From: Solirubrobacter sp963724195
GTDB lineage: Bacteria; Actinomycetota; Thermoleophilia; Solirubrobacterales; Solirubrobacteraceae
Direction of reading: 5' to 3'
Assembly (NCBI GenBank): GCA_963724195.1
Contig: CAVRTQ010000031.1
Location: 93,483-157,482, forward strand
DNA: 64,000 nt
Positions 19,067 through 28,109 of this stretch are shown here, piece after piece. The translations under genes and the position numbers were made by a program. Position 1 is the first letter of the stretch, and each line of letters starts with the position of its first letter. The notes under the pieces were generated by a model. It was given only the letters and a program-made list of their open reading frames with translations. It was not told the DNA's origin and ran no database searches.

Positions 19067-19137
19067 TCGCCCAGAGGGCGATCACTTGGGGAGTTCCGCC
19101 AGCGCCGCCGCGGGCGCGCTGCGCCTCGGGAACTCCC
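19063..19137 (+). repeat. post-stop twin-hairpin element, copy 1
   Basis: Hairpin 1 pairs GTGATCGCCC with GGGCGATCAC around an AGA loop (19063-19085) and contains the TGA stop of the gene before it. Hairpin 2 pairs GGGAGTTCC (19089-19097) with GGAACTCCC (19129-19137), with an inner AGCGC/GCGCT stem. It is the same plan as the copies near 45.0 and 51.4 kb. It could work as a terminator although no U tract follows. Confidence 0.7.
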
Positions 19138-19157
19138 GTGTCGCTTAGGCTTCGGCG

Positions 19158-19807
19158 ATGGCGCTCGGCCGTCGCGGACGCGAGACGGAACAGCAAGTTC
19201 GGGATCTGAAGGCCGAGCTCGGCGGCCTGCGCGAGCGGTCTCCCGGCTCGACGAGGCCGAGGAGCAGGCGCAGATCGCACTCGAGCTCTACGACGGGATC
19301 GTGCGCTCCCTGCACGAGATCGCGGTCGACGCGACCAACGCCGAGCAACCTGCGATCCGGCGCACCGCCGACGAGGCGCTGGGCGAGCTCGACCGCCTGC
19401 GCGGGATGCTTCGCGCCGCCGACGATGGCGAGACCGAGCGCAGCCTGACGCAGGTCGCCAGCCTCATCGAGCGAGCGCGCGACGGCGGGATGCCCGTGAC
19501 CCTGCACGTCGAGGGCACGCCGCGCCGGATTCCCCACAGCCTCGACACGGCCGCGTTCCGGATCGTCCAGGAGGCGCTGCGCAACGTGCACCGGCACGCG
19601 AACGGCCAGCCGGCCAGCGTGCGCGTGATCTGGCGCGACGACGCGCTCGACGTGCACGTCCGCAACACGGGCGGCCCAGCCGAGGTCGGCGACGATGGGC
19701 GGGGAATGACGGTCATCCGCGAGCGCGTGGCGTTTCACGGCGGCGACCTGCGGGCCGGAACCCTCCCGCACGGCGGCTACGAGGTCGCGGCGCGATTGCC
19801 CCTCTAG
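19158..19807 (+). CDS. NarL-type histidine kinase-like ATPase protein (one frame break)
   Basis: It starts MALGRRGRETEQQVRDLKAE, a coiled coil. After a frame break near 19238 the coil continues as EEQAQIALELYDGIVRSLHE. The C-terminal HATPase domain has an N box (FRIVQEALRNVHRHANG) and a G box (DDGRGMTVIRERVAFHGG). The usual HisKA_3 phospho-acceptor segment is not recognisable, and there is no sensor or membrane region, so this may be a stand-alone ATPase/anti-sigma-like module. TAGGCT at 19146-19151 is 6 nt before the ATG. Confidence 0.72.
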
Positions 19808-19808
19808 G

Positions 19809-20393
19809 TCACCGGCCCTTGCGGCGGGCGAGCTTGGAGATCAGACCGCGTCGCGGGACCCCCGCGACGCGGTCGATCGTCTCCCGGAGGGCGTCCAGCG
19901 CCCGCTCGGAGTCGGCTTCCAGGTGCCAGACGGCCTCCTCGGCGCCCGGGGCCCAGCGGACGGTCGCGTACTCGTGCGGGCCGTAGAAGCGGTGGATGAC
20001 CAGCGCTTCGGTCCGCGTGACCGGCCCCCGGCGCAGGGCCAGCCGCGCCAGCGCGGCGTCGTCGAGGACCGGCCCCGTCGCGCTGAGGTGCAGGCCGCGG
20101 AGGCGCTGCGCCGCGACGAGGTCGAACGCGAAGTTCGAGAACGAGACGGAGACGAGGCCCTCGTCGTCGTGGTACACGGGTGGATCGTCGCCCTCGTCCA
20201 CGTAGACGTAGAACTCCGGCGCCACGCGGAGCCGCTGCTCGGTGACTTCGAGCTCCTCCAGCTGGCCGAGCACGAACCACTCGACCACGGCGGCCGGGTA
20301 GGTCACCGCGCGCTCGGGGAGCATGCGCTCACGCTCGGGGGCGGCGCCGAGCAGGTCCAGCGCCGCCGAGTGGTACTCAGCCTCCGGCGGCAC
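19809..20393 (-). CDS. conserved hypothetical protein
   Basis: About 194 residues from GTG 20393 (MPPEAEYHSAALDLLG); an ATG at 20429 is an alternative but overlaps the ROK gene by 53 bases. It is a soluble, acidic protein with a central AVVEWFVLGQLEELEV helix, a strand region PEFYVYVDEGDD, and a basic tail GLISKLARRKGR. No family recognised. It overlaps the end of the ROK kinase gene and is probably co-expressed with it. Confidence 0.6.
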   Translation of the reverse strand: MPPEAEYHSAALDLLGAAPERERMLPERAVTYPAAVVEWFVLGQLEELEVTEQRLRVAPEFYVYVDEGDDPPVYHDDEGLVSVSFSNFAFDLVAAQRLRGLHLSATGPVLDDAALARLALRRGPVTRTEALVIHRFYGPHEYATVRWAPGAEEAVWHLEADSERALDALRETIDRVAGVPRRGLISKLARRKGR

Positions 20394-21354
20394 GCCGTGA
20401 GGCCAGCAGCGCCCCGCCGTGGGCGCCACCGAGGTCGCCGAGCTCCGCGAGCATCACCGCGGGCGGGTCGTCGTCCACGAACAGGTGCGGGATCATCGCC
20501 TCGCGGATGCGCTCCACCCAGTCCTCGCCGAGCCGGATGCCGAGCCCGCCGCCGATCACGACCGCTTCCGGGTCCAGCAGGTTGACCGCGGAGGCCACGC
20601 CGGCGCCGAGCGCCTCGACGGCGTCCTCGAGCAGCTCGAGCGCCATCTGGTCGTCGCGGGCCAGGGCCCGCTCCCAGATGCCGGAGGACAAGCGGTCGCG
20701 ACCGCGCTCCTCCATGATCTCGAACAGGACCGTCTTCTCCTTCTGCTCCACGCGCCGGCGCGCGCGGGCCTCCATCGCGCCGCGGCCCGCGTAGGCCTCC
20801 ATGCACCCGCGGCGGCCGCAGCCGCACTTGGCGCCGTTGATCCGCACCACCATGTGGCCGATCTCGCCCGCCGTCTTGCGGCCCACCCATTGGTGGCCGT
20901 CGAGGATGAGCCCGCCGCCGACGCCGGTGCCCCAGAACACGCCGAGCAGCGTCTGGTAGTCCTTCGCCGCTCCGATCTGGAACTCCGCGTCCGTCGCCAG
21001 GTCCACGTCGTTGCCGAGGCTGACGGGCGCGTTGAGCTCCTTCTCCAGCGCCTTGCGCAGGTTGAAGCTGCCGCTCCACTCGCTCAGGTTCATCGCGCCC
21101 GAGACGGTGCCCTTCTTGTCGTCCACGCTGCCCGGCGACCCGACGCCGACGCCCGCGAGATCGGACGTCTTGAGCCCGGCCTCCTCGAGCGACTCGATCA
21201 GCACCTCGGCCATCCGCGCGGCGATCGCCTTGGGACCGCCCTTGAGCGGCGTCTGATCGCGCTTGTGGCCGAGGACCGTATTGTCGGCGCCCTCGTCCAC
21301 GACCGCGGCCTGGATCTTGGTCCCGCCGAGGTCGATCCCTCCGTAGATGGCCAT
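20377..21354 (-). CDS. ROK family sugar kinase (glucokinase-like)
   Basis: 325 residues from ATG 21354. The N-terminal phosphate loop GGIDLGGTKIQAAVVD is clear. The ROK signature zinc motif (CGCGRRGCMEAYAG, preceded by GEIGHMVV) and the phosphate site VIGGGLGIRL are intact, with catalytic Asp in LGNDVDLAT. It phosphorylates a hexose with ATP, most likely glucose. There is no DNA-binding domain, so it is an enzyme rather than a NagC-type repressor. TAAGCT on this strand (21362-21367) sits 7 nt before the start. Confidence 0.9.
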   Translation of the reverse strand: MAIYGGIDLGGTKIQAAVVDEGADNTVLGHKRDQTPLKGGPKAIAARMAEVLIESLEEAGLKTSDLAGVGVGSPGSVDDKKGTVSGAMNLSEWSGSFNLRKALEKELNAPVSLGNDVDLATDAEFQIGAAKDYQTLLGVFWGTGVGGGLILDGHQWVGRKTAGEIGHMVVRINGAKCGCGRRGCMEAYAGRGAMEARARRRVEQKEKTVLFEIMEERGRDRLSSGIWERALARDDQMALELLEDAVEALGAGVASAVNLLDPEAVVIGGGLGIRLGEDWVERIREAMIPHLFVDDDPPAVMLAELGDLGGAHGGALLASRRAAGG

Positions 21355-21382
21355 GACCGGCAGCTTAAACACCACCTTCGAG

Positions 21383-22252
21383 GTGTGGAGCCACGACCGC
21401 TTCCGCATCCCCCTGCCCGACGGGCACAAGTTCCCGATCTCCAAGTACCAACTGCTGCGCGAACGCGTGGAGGGACGCGTGACCGTGCGCGAGAGCGACG
21501 CCGTGCCGTGGGAGTGGCTCGCCGCCGTCCATGACGCGGACCTTTTAGACCGGATCCGGACTGGTCAGATGTCGACCCGCGAGCAGCGCGGACTGGGGCT
21601 GCCGTGGAGCGAAGTGCTGGTGGAGCGCGGCCGGCGGTCGGTCGGTGGCACGCTGGCGGCGGCTCGGCGAGCGCTCTCGCACGGCGTCGGAATGAACCTC
21701 GGCGGCGGCACCCATCACGCCGGCCACGACTTCGCCCGCGGCTACTGCCTGTTCAACGACGTCGCGGTGACGCTGGCCCGGTTGCGACTGGAGGGGCTGG
21801 CGCAGCGGGCGGTCGTCGTGGACTGCGACGTCCACCAGGGCGACGGCACGGCCCAGATCCTCGGTCCGGATCCCGACGCCTTTACGCTGTCGCTGCACGG
21901 CGCGCGCAACTACCCGTTCCAGAAGATCCCGTCCGACCTGGACGTGGACCTGCCGTCGGGGACCGGCGACGACGACTACCTCTTCGAGCTCGACCGTGCC
22001 CTGGACGTCGCGTTGGACGGCGACTACGACGTCGCGTTCTACCTCGCGGGCGCCGATCCGTGGGAGGGCGACCGCCTCGGCCGCCTGTCGTTGACCAAGC
22101 CCGGCCTGCGCGCCCGGGACGAGCTCGTGTTGCGCCGTCTGCGAGGGATTCCGACCGTCGTCGTACTCGCCGGCGGGTACGCGCCGGACCCGGCGGACAC
22201 CGTGGACATCAACGCCGCGACCCTGGACTGCGTGCTCGCCCGGACGTCCTAA
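21383..22252 (+). CDS. histone deacetylase / acetoin-utilisation family deacetylase
   Basis: About 289 residues. The zinc deacetylase motifs are present: GGGTHHAGHDFARGYCLFND, VVDCDVHQGDGTA and AGADPWEGDRLGRL. The arginase-like fold uses the His pair, the Asp-x-His and the distal Asp as zinc and base ligands. The start is uncertain. GTG 21383 places IPLPDGHKFPISKYQLL near the N-terminus as in relatives; ATG 21353 or 21347 would extend it into the divergent ROK start. Bacterial members remove acetyl groups from small molecules, polyamines or proteins; the substrate here is unknown. Confidence 0.88.
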   Translation: MWSHDRFRIPLPDGHKFPISKYQLLRERVEGRVTVRESDAVPWEWLAAVHDADLLDRIRTGQMSTREQRGLGLPWSEVLVERGRRSVGGTLAAARRALSHGVGMNLGGGTHHAGHDFARGYCLFNDVAVTLARLRLEGLAQRAVVVDCDVHQGDGTAQILGPDPDAFTLSLHGARNYPFQKIPSDLDVDLPSGTGDDDYLFELDRALDVALDGDYDVAFYLAGADPWEGDRLGRLSLTKPGLRARDELVLRRLRGIPTVVVLAGGYAPDPADTVDINAATLDCVLARTS

Positions 22253-22266
22253 GCTAAGGGCCTCCC

Positions 22267-22338
22267 GGGGGCGTAGTGATAACGGGAGCACGTGGCCTTT
22301 GCAAGGCTAAGGTAGGGGTTCGATTCCCCTCGCCTCCA
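22267..22338 (+). tRNA. tRNA-Ala (anticodon UGC)
   Basis: The 72-nt cloverleaf folds: acceptor GGGGGCG/CGCCTCC includes the alanine identity pair G3:U70, and the discriminator is A. The anticodon arm TGGCC-TTTGCAA-GGCTA gives anticodon TGC. The T arm is AGGGG-TTCGATT-CCCCT. The D arm is weak, with only three pairs (GTG/CAC), and the variable loop is 4 nt. CC follows but CCA is not fully encoded. It sits 14 bases after the deacetylase stop. Confidence 0.9.
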
Positions 22339-22373
22339 CCTCGTCCCACCACTTGGGCGACTGAAGTCGTTGC

Positions 22374-22762
22374 TCACCGTGAAGGGGTGAACAGCGCCCG
22401 CACGGGTAGCGAGAGCCCGGGCAGCGCGTCCTCGGCGGCGAGCGTGCGCTCGTCCCGTGGCGGCGACCCGGTCGCGAGCCGCTGATCGGACGCGCGATCG
22501 ACAAGGTACGCGACCTCGTCGTCGAGGTCCTGTCGCCGCGACGCGCGCAGAGGACCTCGGACCCAAGCGTCGCGCATACCTCGACGGAGGCGTGACCGAG
22601 CCGTGGCTCGTGGACCCAGCGGCTCGCACGGTGCTGGTCGTCGAGGCCACGGCGAGCGTCCGCGCCCAGAAAACTCTCGCCGACACGCACGAACACGTCG
22701 TTCACTACCGCGGCAAACTCGGCCGCGGAGAGCGCCGGATGGGTGACAGCCGCCACGGCTGA
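22374..22762. pseudogene. Uma2-type endonuclease remnants on opposite strands
   Basis: On the plus strand 22506-22538 reads VRDLVVEVLSP. After a frame change 22553-22650 reads DLGPKRRAYLDGGVTEPWLV then DPAARTVLVVE, the core of Uma2 (DUF820) proteins. On the minus strand 22374-22455 reads DERTLAAEDALPGLSLPVRA then LF, which matches a Uma2 C-terminus. So core and tail point in opposite directions and no start or N-terminus is left. It lies just after a tRNA gene, a common site for foreign DNA. The stretch 22763-22904 holds nothing I can recognise. Confidence 0.6.
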
Positions 22763-22904
22763 ATCGTGGTCGCGTCAGGCCACCCGATGCCACCGTCGCC
22801 GAAGGAGCGCGTGAGGCGGGCGGCGCGGACACGAGATGTTCACCCGGTCGGCCCGCGCGCGCGGAAGTCTCCGCCCGCCAAGCAATTTCGAGGTCGGGGG
22901 TCGA

Positions 22905-24464
22905 ATGTCGAACGAAGGCTTGTCACGCCGACGGTTTCTGACGGTCGCTTCAGCGGCGACCGGTGCCGTCGTGGTGTCACAACTGCCGTTCGCGAAGGCG
23001 CGTACCGCGCCGCCGCGGTTCACGGGTTATCCGTTCACACTGGGCGTAGCGTCCGGTGATCCCACGCCGGACGGCGCGGTGCTCTGGACCCGGCTCGCGC
23101 CCGCGCCGCTCGCCGGCAACGGCGGGATGCCGGACCGCGATTACCCGGTCGAGTGGGAAGTGGCCAAGGACGAGGCGTTCACGAACGTCGTCGCGCGCGG
23201 CGAGGAGATCGCCACGTACGCCGACGCGCACTCGGTGCACGCCGAGCCGCGCGGGCTGCAGCCCGGCTACGAGTACTTCTACCGCTTCCGCGCCAACGGG
23301 GAGATCAGCCCCACGGGCCGCACGAAGACGGCGCCCGCGGGCACGGCCGCGGCGATGGCGTTCGCGTTCGCGTCCTGCCAGCAGTACGAGCACGGCTACT
23401 TCACGGCCTACAAGCACATGGCCCAGGACGACCTGGACCTGGTCATCCACCTGGGCGACTACATCTACGAGTACGACTCGAACTCGTACACCGCCACGGG
23501 CGGCAACGTGCGGGCGAACTCGAACCACGAGATCGTCAACCTCGCCGACTACCGCGAGCGCCACGCGCAGTACAAGACGGACCCGGACCTGCAGGCCGCG
23601 CACGCCGCGTTCCCGTGGCTGGTCACGTTCGACGACCACGAGATCGACAACAACTGGGCCTCGGACACGCCCGAGGAGGGCATGCCGCAGGAGTTCTATT
23701 TCCGCCGCCGCAAGGCCGCCTTCCGGGCCTACTGGGAGCACATGCCGCTGCGCAAGGCCCAGAAGCCGAACGCGGACGGCATCCAGATCTACAAGCGCTG
23801 CGCGTACGGCAACCTGGCGACGTTCCACGTGATGGACACGCGCCAGTTCCGCTCCGACCAGGCGTGCGGGGACGGCGCGAAGGCGGGCTGCGACGACCGC
23901 AGCAACCCGGCGCGCACGCTCACCGGCGCCGCGCAGGAGCAGTGGCTCTACGACGGGCTGCAGGGCTCGCCGGCCAAGTGGCAGATCCTCGCCCAGCAGG
24001 TGTTCATGGCCCAGCGCGACTCCGCGGCCGGCGCGGGCGAGACCTTCAGCATGGACGCCTGGGACGGCTACACGGTCTCCCGCGACAAGCTGCTGGACTT
24101 CATCGACACCCGCCAGATCGCGAACCCGGTCGTGATCACCGGCGACGTGCACCAGAACTGGGCCAACAACCTGCTGCGCGACTTCCGCAACGCGGACTCG
24201 AAGATCCTCGGCTCCGAGTTCGTCGGCACGTCGATCTCCACCACGGGCGACGGCAGCGACGCGCAGAACACGGGCGCGTTCACCGAGAACCCGTGGATCA
24301 AGTACAACAGCCAGCGCCGCGGGTACGTGCGCGTGGCGCTCGACCAGCAGCTCTGCCGCACCGACTACCGCACGCTGCAGTACGTCAAGCGCCCCGGCTC
24401 GCCGATGACGACGCACAAGTCGTTCGTGGTCGAAGCGGGCAACCCCGGCCTCAAGGACGCGTGA
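22905..24464 (+). CDS. phoD: Tat-exported alkaline phosphatase D
   Basis: 519 residues from ATG 22905. A twin-arginine signal (SRRRFLTVASAATGAVVVS) precedes a PhoD N-terminal domain (FTLGVASGDPTPDGAVLWTR) and the metallophosphatase core. Metal-ligand motifs include FASCQQYEHG, HLGDYIYEYD, TFDDHEIDNNW and ITGDVHQNW. It releases phosphate from phosphomonoesters or diesters outside the membrane, usually with Ca and Fe. The gene after it starts 1 base past the stop and is also secreted. No PhoP/Pho box was identified. Confidence 0.93.
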   Translation: MSNEGLSRRRFLTVASAATGAVVVSQLPFAKARTAPPRFTGYPFTLGVASGDPTPDGAVLWTRLAPAPLAGNGGMPDRDYPVEWEVAKDEAFTNVVARGEEIATYADAHSVHAEPRGLQPGYEYFYRFRANGEISPTGRTKTAPAGTAAAMAFAFASCQQYEHGYFTAYKHMAQDDLDLVIHLGDYIYEYDSNSYTATGGNVRANSNHEIVNLADYRERHAQYKTDPDLQAAHAAFPWLVTFDDHEIDNNWASDTPEEGMPQEFYFRRRKAAFRAYWEHMPLRKAQKPNADGIQIYKRCAYGNLATFHVMDTRQFRSDQACGDGAKAGCDDRSNPARTLTGAAQEQWLYDGLQGSPAKWQILAQQVFMAQRDSAAGAGETFSMDAWDGYTVSRDKLLDFIDTRQIANPVVITGDVHQNWANNLLRDFRNADSKILGSEFVGTSISTTGDGSDAQNTGAFTENPWIKYNSQRRGYVRVALDQQLCRTDYRTLQYVKRPGSPMTTHKSFVVEAGNPGLKDA

Positions 24465-24465
24465 G

Positions 24466-25396
24466 ATGAAGCTCGCCATCCTGGCCAGTGCAGCCGTCAT
24501 CGCCCTCGTCGTCGCGCTCCAGCCGGCGACCGCGGTCGACGACGCCCCGAACGCCCGCGTCCAGCTGATCGAGGTCGAGCAGCAGACGCCGTACCTGGAG
24601 TCCTTCGCCGGCGTCACCGCCGGCACCGCGACGACGTCGATCATCCGCCGCGTCGCCGGCATCACGTTCTCGAGCCAGGCCTACGCCCAGTTCGACAACC
24701 ACAATTCAGGACGGCAGCCGCGCGACGTTCCCGATCGAGGTCGAGGACGGTGACCTCTACGGCATCTCGGCCGCGTTCGTGAAGGGGCCGAACTTCGGCG
24801 TCGTGCAGCTCGCGCTCGACGGGCGCCCGCTCGGCGCGCCGTTCGACGGCTACGCCGCCGCCCTGGGGGTCGAGCCGCCGCGGCCGCTCGGCACCGTCGC
24901 GCTCGCCGAGGGCAAGCACATGCTCACGATGACCGTGGTGGGCAAGCACGAGGCGTCCACGGACTGGCTCGGAGGCCTGGACCTGCTCGTCCTGGACTCC
25001 ACCGCCGCGGCCCAGCCGACGCCGACCGCGGTCGCGACGGCTGACGTGGGCGGCACGGTCCCGCCGACGCTGGCCTTGTCGCTCGGCGGGCCGGTCGCGT
25101 TCGAGCCGTTCGTCGCCGGTGTGGCGCGCGAGTACTCGGCCGCGACGACGGCCAATGTCGTGTCAACCGCCGGTGACGCGGCGCTCACGGTCTCCGATCC
25201 GGGGCGCTTGACCAACGGCGCGTTCCAGCTGGCCCAGCCGCTGCGGGTGGAGCTCGGCAAGACCACGTGGAGTGCGCCGGTGTCGAACGAGAGCGTGCCG
25301 GTCGCGTTCAAGCAGGCGATCGGCGCGAACGAGCCGCTGCGTACGGGCCGTTACTCGAAGACGCTGACCTTCACGTTGAGCACGACGAACCCGTAA
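24466..25396 (+). CDS. secreted protein with C-terminal STTNP domain (one frame break)
   Basis: It starts MKLAILASAAVIALVVALQP, a signal peptide, then ~75 residues to AQFDNHN. The frame breaks near 24703 and resumes GSRATFPIEVEDGDLYGIS. The C-terminal ~125 residues, from GGTVPPTLALSLGGPVAFE to TLTFTLSTTNP, match the C-terminus of the hydrolase at 31799. Intact length is about 310 residues. Function unknown. Position one base after phoD suggests a phosphate-related or cell-surface partner. Confidence 0.72.
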
Positions 25397-25403
25397 AGGT
25401 TCC

Positions 25404-25509
25404 GGCTTCCCGGCCGATTACCGGGGAGCCTCAACCCCCGACTCGAGGCAAGGACGCACTACGTTTCAGCGAAGCGCGGGTCCCGACGACCGCGCTTCGC
25501 TGCGTCCTT
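25404..25509. terminator. two-hairpin bidirectional terminator
   Basis: Hairpin A pairs GGCTTCCCGG (25404-25413) with CCGGGGAGCC (25421-25430), with one G-U pair. Hairpin B pairs AGCGAAGCGCGG (25468-25479) with CCGCGCTTCGCT (25490-25501). An outer AAGGACGCA/TGCGTCCTT (25450-25458 and 25501-25509) extends it. It lies between two convergent stops. Confidence 0.7.
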
Positions 25510-25968
25510 CTACTTGTCCCAGTCGAAGTCTTTGGGCGGCTTCTGCTCGAACCAGAGACGGTCGTGCTCTGGTGTCTCCTGCAGGAACTCCGGCGTCTCC
25601 TCCAGCACGTCCTCCTCGCCGGAGGGCTTGGCCTGGAGCGCCTCGTCGGCCGGGACCTCGTCGCGCTCGTCGGCGAGCCACGGGTCCTCCTCGTAGCCCG
25701 GCTCAGGCTGCGCGGGTGCGGGCGGCGGCTCCTGGTTCAGCGGCGGCTCCGGGTCCTCAGCGGGCGGCGCGGCGTACGCGGCGACCTCGGACTCGGGCTC
25801 CGGGACCGGCGCCTCAGCGGCCGGCTCTTCGCCCTCAGGCTGCGCGAACTCGTTGCGCATGCCAGGGCCCAGCGCCTCGCGCTCTTGGCGTGCGAGGTCG
25901 TCCGGATCAGCTCCGTGCTTACGCTTGAGCTCGAGATGCTCGCGGATGGCGTCGTCGAGAAGTCCCAT
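25510..25968 (-). CDS. conserved acidic hypothetical protein
   Basis: 152 residues from ATG 25968. A short helical N-terminus (MGLLDDAIREHLELKRKHG) is followed by a long Pro/Glu-rich disordered region and an aromatic, acidic end (DRLWFEQKPPKDFDWDK). The N-terminus resembles small conserved actinobacterial proteins of unknown role. GAAGGGAGCGG upstream on this strand can serve as ribosome site, with TAGGCT further up. Confidence 0.65.
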   Translation of the reverse strand: MGLLDDAIREHLELKRKHGADPDDLARQEREALGPGMRNEFAQPEGEEPAAEAPVPEPESEVAAYAAPPAEDPEPPLNQEPPPAPAQPEPGYEEDPWLADERDEVPADEALQAKPSGEEDVLEETPEFLQETPEHDRLWFEQKPPKDFDWDK

Positions 25969-25990
25969 AAGGCGCCGCTCCCTTCACAGC

Positions 25991-27883
25991 CTACTCGGCC
26001 TTGACCGTCCGATTCTTCCCCGAACGTTTCGCCCGGTAAAGCGCGGCATCGGCCGCGGCGACCAGGCCCTCCTTGTCAGATTGTGGCGAGGATACGAGGG
26101 AAGCGGCCCCGAAGGAGGCGGTGACCTTCAGGACGCCGTCGCCGTCGAGCAGCGGGAGCTCGAGCGCCTCGATCCGCTTGCGGACGCGCTCGGCGAAGTT
26201 GTAGGCGCCGTCCAGGTCGGTCTGCGGCAGCGCCACCGCCATCTCCTCGCCGCCGTAGCGCGCGGGCTCGTCGATCTCGCGCGCCGACTGGCGCAGGACC
26301 CGCGCCACGGCGCGCAATACCTCGTCGCCCTGCATGTGCCCGTAGGTGTCGTTGACGCGCTTGAAGTTGTCGATGTCGAGCATGATCAGGCCCATCTCGG
26401 CGTCGTAGCGGCGGGCGCGTTCGACCTCGGCGTCCATGACCTCCTGGAAGCGCCGGTGGTTGAAGAGCCCGGTGAGCTCGTCGGTGACCGCCTGGCGCTG
26501 CACGGTTTCGTGCAGGTCGACGTTCTCCACCGACACTGCCGCCTGGCTCGTGAGGTAGTAGAACAGCTCGCGCTCCTGCGCGCTGAAGGCGCGGTCGCCG
26601 CGGGCGACGGACACGATCGCGAGCACGCGGTCGCCGCCTTCTGTGGCGCTCAGGGGCGCCGCGAGCGCGGACGAGCCACCGAGGCTGATCTCCGCGGCCT
26701 GGCCGGCGTCCATCACGGCCGCCTCCGCGGCGTGCAGGACGCGGTAGTAGAGGCCGGGATCACCGGTCGTGGCGACCTCCTCCATCGGCGCCTCGGCGCG
26801 CCGGCGCATCGTGGCGCGCCCGCAGTCGCCGCCGACGCCGTCGACCGCGGTCTGCACGACGATCTCCAGCACGCCGACGCGGTCCAGGCCGCGCGCGAAC
26901 GACTCGCCCACGCGGCGGATGGCGTCCTGCAGGCGGCTGCGCTCCTTCCGGAGCTCCTCCAGCCGGCCCTCGAGCTCCGACGCCATCTTGTTGAACTCCT
27001 TGCCGAGGGCGGCGAACTCGTCGTTGCCCTCGGCCGGGACCTGGACCGTGAAGTCGCCGCGACCGAGGCGCTGGGCGGCGAACAGGAGCCGCTGGATCTC
27101 CGAGGACAGCGTCCGGCTGACGATCACGGCGAACACGAACGCGAGCGCGAGGAACGCGATGACCAGCCCGATCAGCAGGCAGCTGCGTGTTCCGGCTCGG
27201 GTCTTCGAGGCGGGCGTCAGCAGCCGCACGGTGACCGTCGAGCGGTCCGGCTCCTCGGCCGTGAAGAACGTCGTGCGGTACACGTCCGCGCCCAGCGTCG
27301 ACCTCGGCGCCGCGCTCGTTCGGGATCGACGCACGCGCTCGCGCGCGGCAGCGTCGAAGCCAGCACCGTGCTCGTCGCGGTCCACCCGCACGTCGAGGTC
27401 GAGGGTCCGCGCGACTTCGCCCGCGTACCGGTCCGCGGCGATCATCGAGACCGATGAGCCGGGAGGTCTGGCTGCCGTCGGCGCTGATCAGGTCCTGCAC
27501 CGCGGCGGCGATGCCCGTCGTCCGTCCCGGCCTCGAACGTCCCGACGTCCTGGACGGTGAGCACGATCCGCTGCGCGCCCGTGTCCACGCAGGAGCGCGT
27601 CGAGCCGCCGCTCGACGTCATCGGCTGGTCGCGCTCGAGCGCCGTCGCGAGGGCGACGTCCTTCTGGATCGGCGTCGATCGCCGGCGCCGCCGCGCGGCG
27701 GTGGTCGACGTACAGGTTCTGCGCCACGCGCTGCGCCGTGTTCAGACTCGAATCCGCCCGGGAGTCGTCCGCCGTGTCGATCAGCCGGAACAGCACGAAG
27801 CCCACCGCGATGATCGGGACGATCACGATGACCGCGAAAAAGAGCCGGAGTCGGCCGCGGAACGAGGGTTGGAGGAGGGGCAT
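25991..27883 (-). CDS. membrane diguanylate cyclase (HAMP-GAF-GGDEF), N-terminal half frame-disrupted
   Basis: From ATG 27883 the protein starts MPLLQPSFRGRLRLFFAVIV then a first helix VPIIAVGFVLFRLID. A periplasmic sensor region covers about 27400-27750, where the frame breaks several times. A second helix (CLLIGLVIAFLALAFVFAVI) precedes HAMP (LGRGDFTVQVPAEGNDEF), a GAF-like domain, and GGDEF (DELTGLFNHRRFQEVM, MLDIDNFKRVNDTYGH). The active site reads GGEEM, where the final F is Met; the residues that bind GTP and metal are kept, so activity is likely. No EAL domain. Confidence 0.82.
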
Positions 27884-27902
27884 GTCGGGGGCGCCGCTGG
27901 CC

Positions 27903-27931
27903 TTGGCCACACTAGCCGGGACGGCTATAAT
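27903..27931 (+). promoter_or_regulatory. promoter for tRNA-Ala(CGC)
   Basis: A perfect TATAAT at 27926-27931 is preceded by TTGGCC at 27903-27908 with 17-bp spacing. It lies 45 bp before the mature tRNA 5' end and points into it. It is the best canonical sigma-70 promoter seen in the window. Confidence 0.75.
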
Positions 27932-27976
27932 GCGTCTTTGCACGGCAGGGTCCCGCTTCCTGCCGCTGCACACATT

Positions 27977-28049
<73 letters not shown>

Positions 28050-28050
28050 T

Positions 28051-28095
28051 CGCCCGAGTTCCCTCGCCTCTAGAGGGAGTTCGGGCGTTTCTCGT
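28051..28095 (+). terminator. intrinsic terminator after tRNA-Ala(CGC)
   Basis: CGCCCGAGTTCCCTC (28051-28065) pairs with GAGGGAGTTCGGGCG (28073-28087), allowing two G-U pairs. A TTTCTCGTT tail follows. It starts one base past the tRNA discriminator and its flanking T. Confidence 0.8.
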
Positions 28096-28109
28096 TCTGG
28101 AGGACTCCG

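Noticed and set aside
28051..28087. The tRNA terminator hairpin as a fifth copy of the post-stop element
   Set aside because: It shares CGCCC and GAGTTCCC strings, but they are in one stem rather than two hairpins, and the CCC-AGR-GGG loop is missing.
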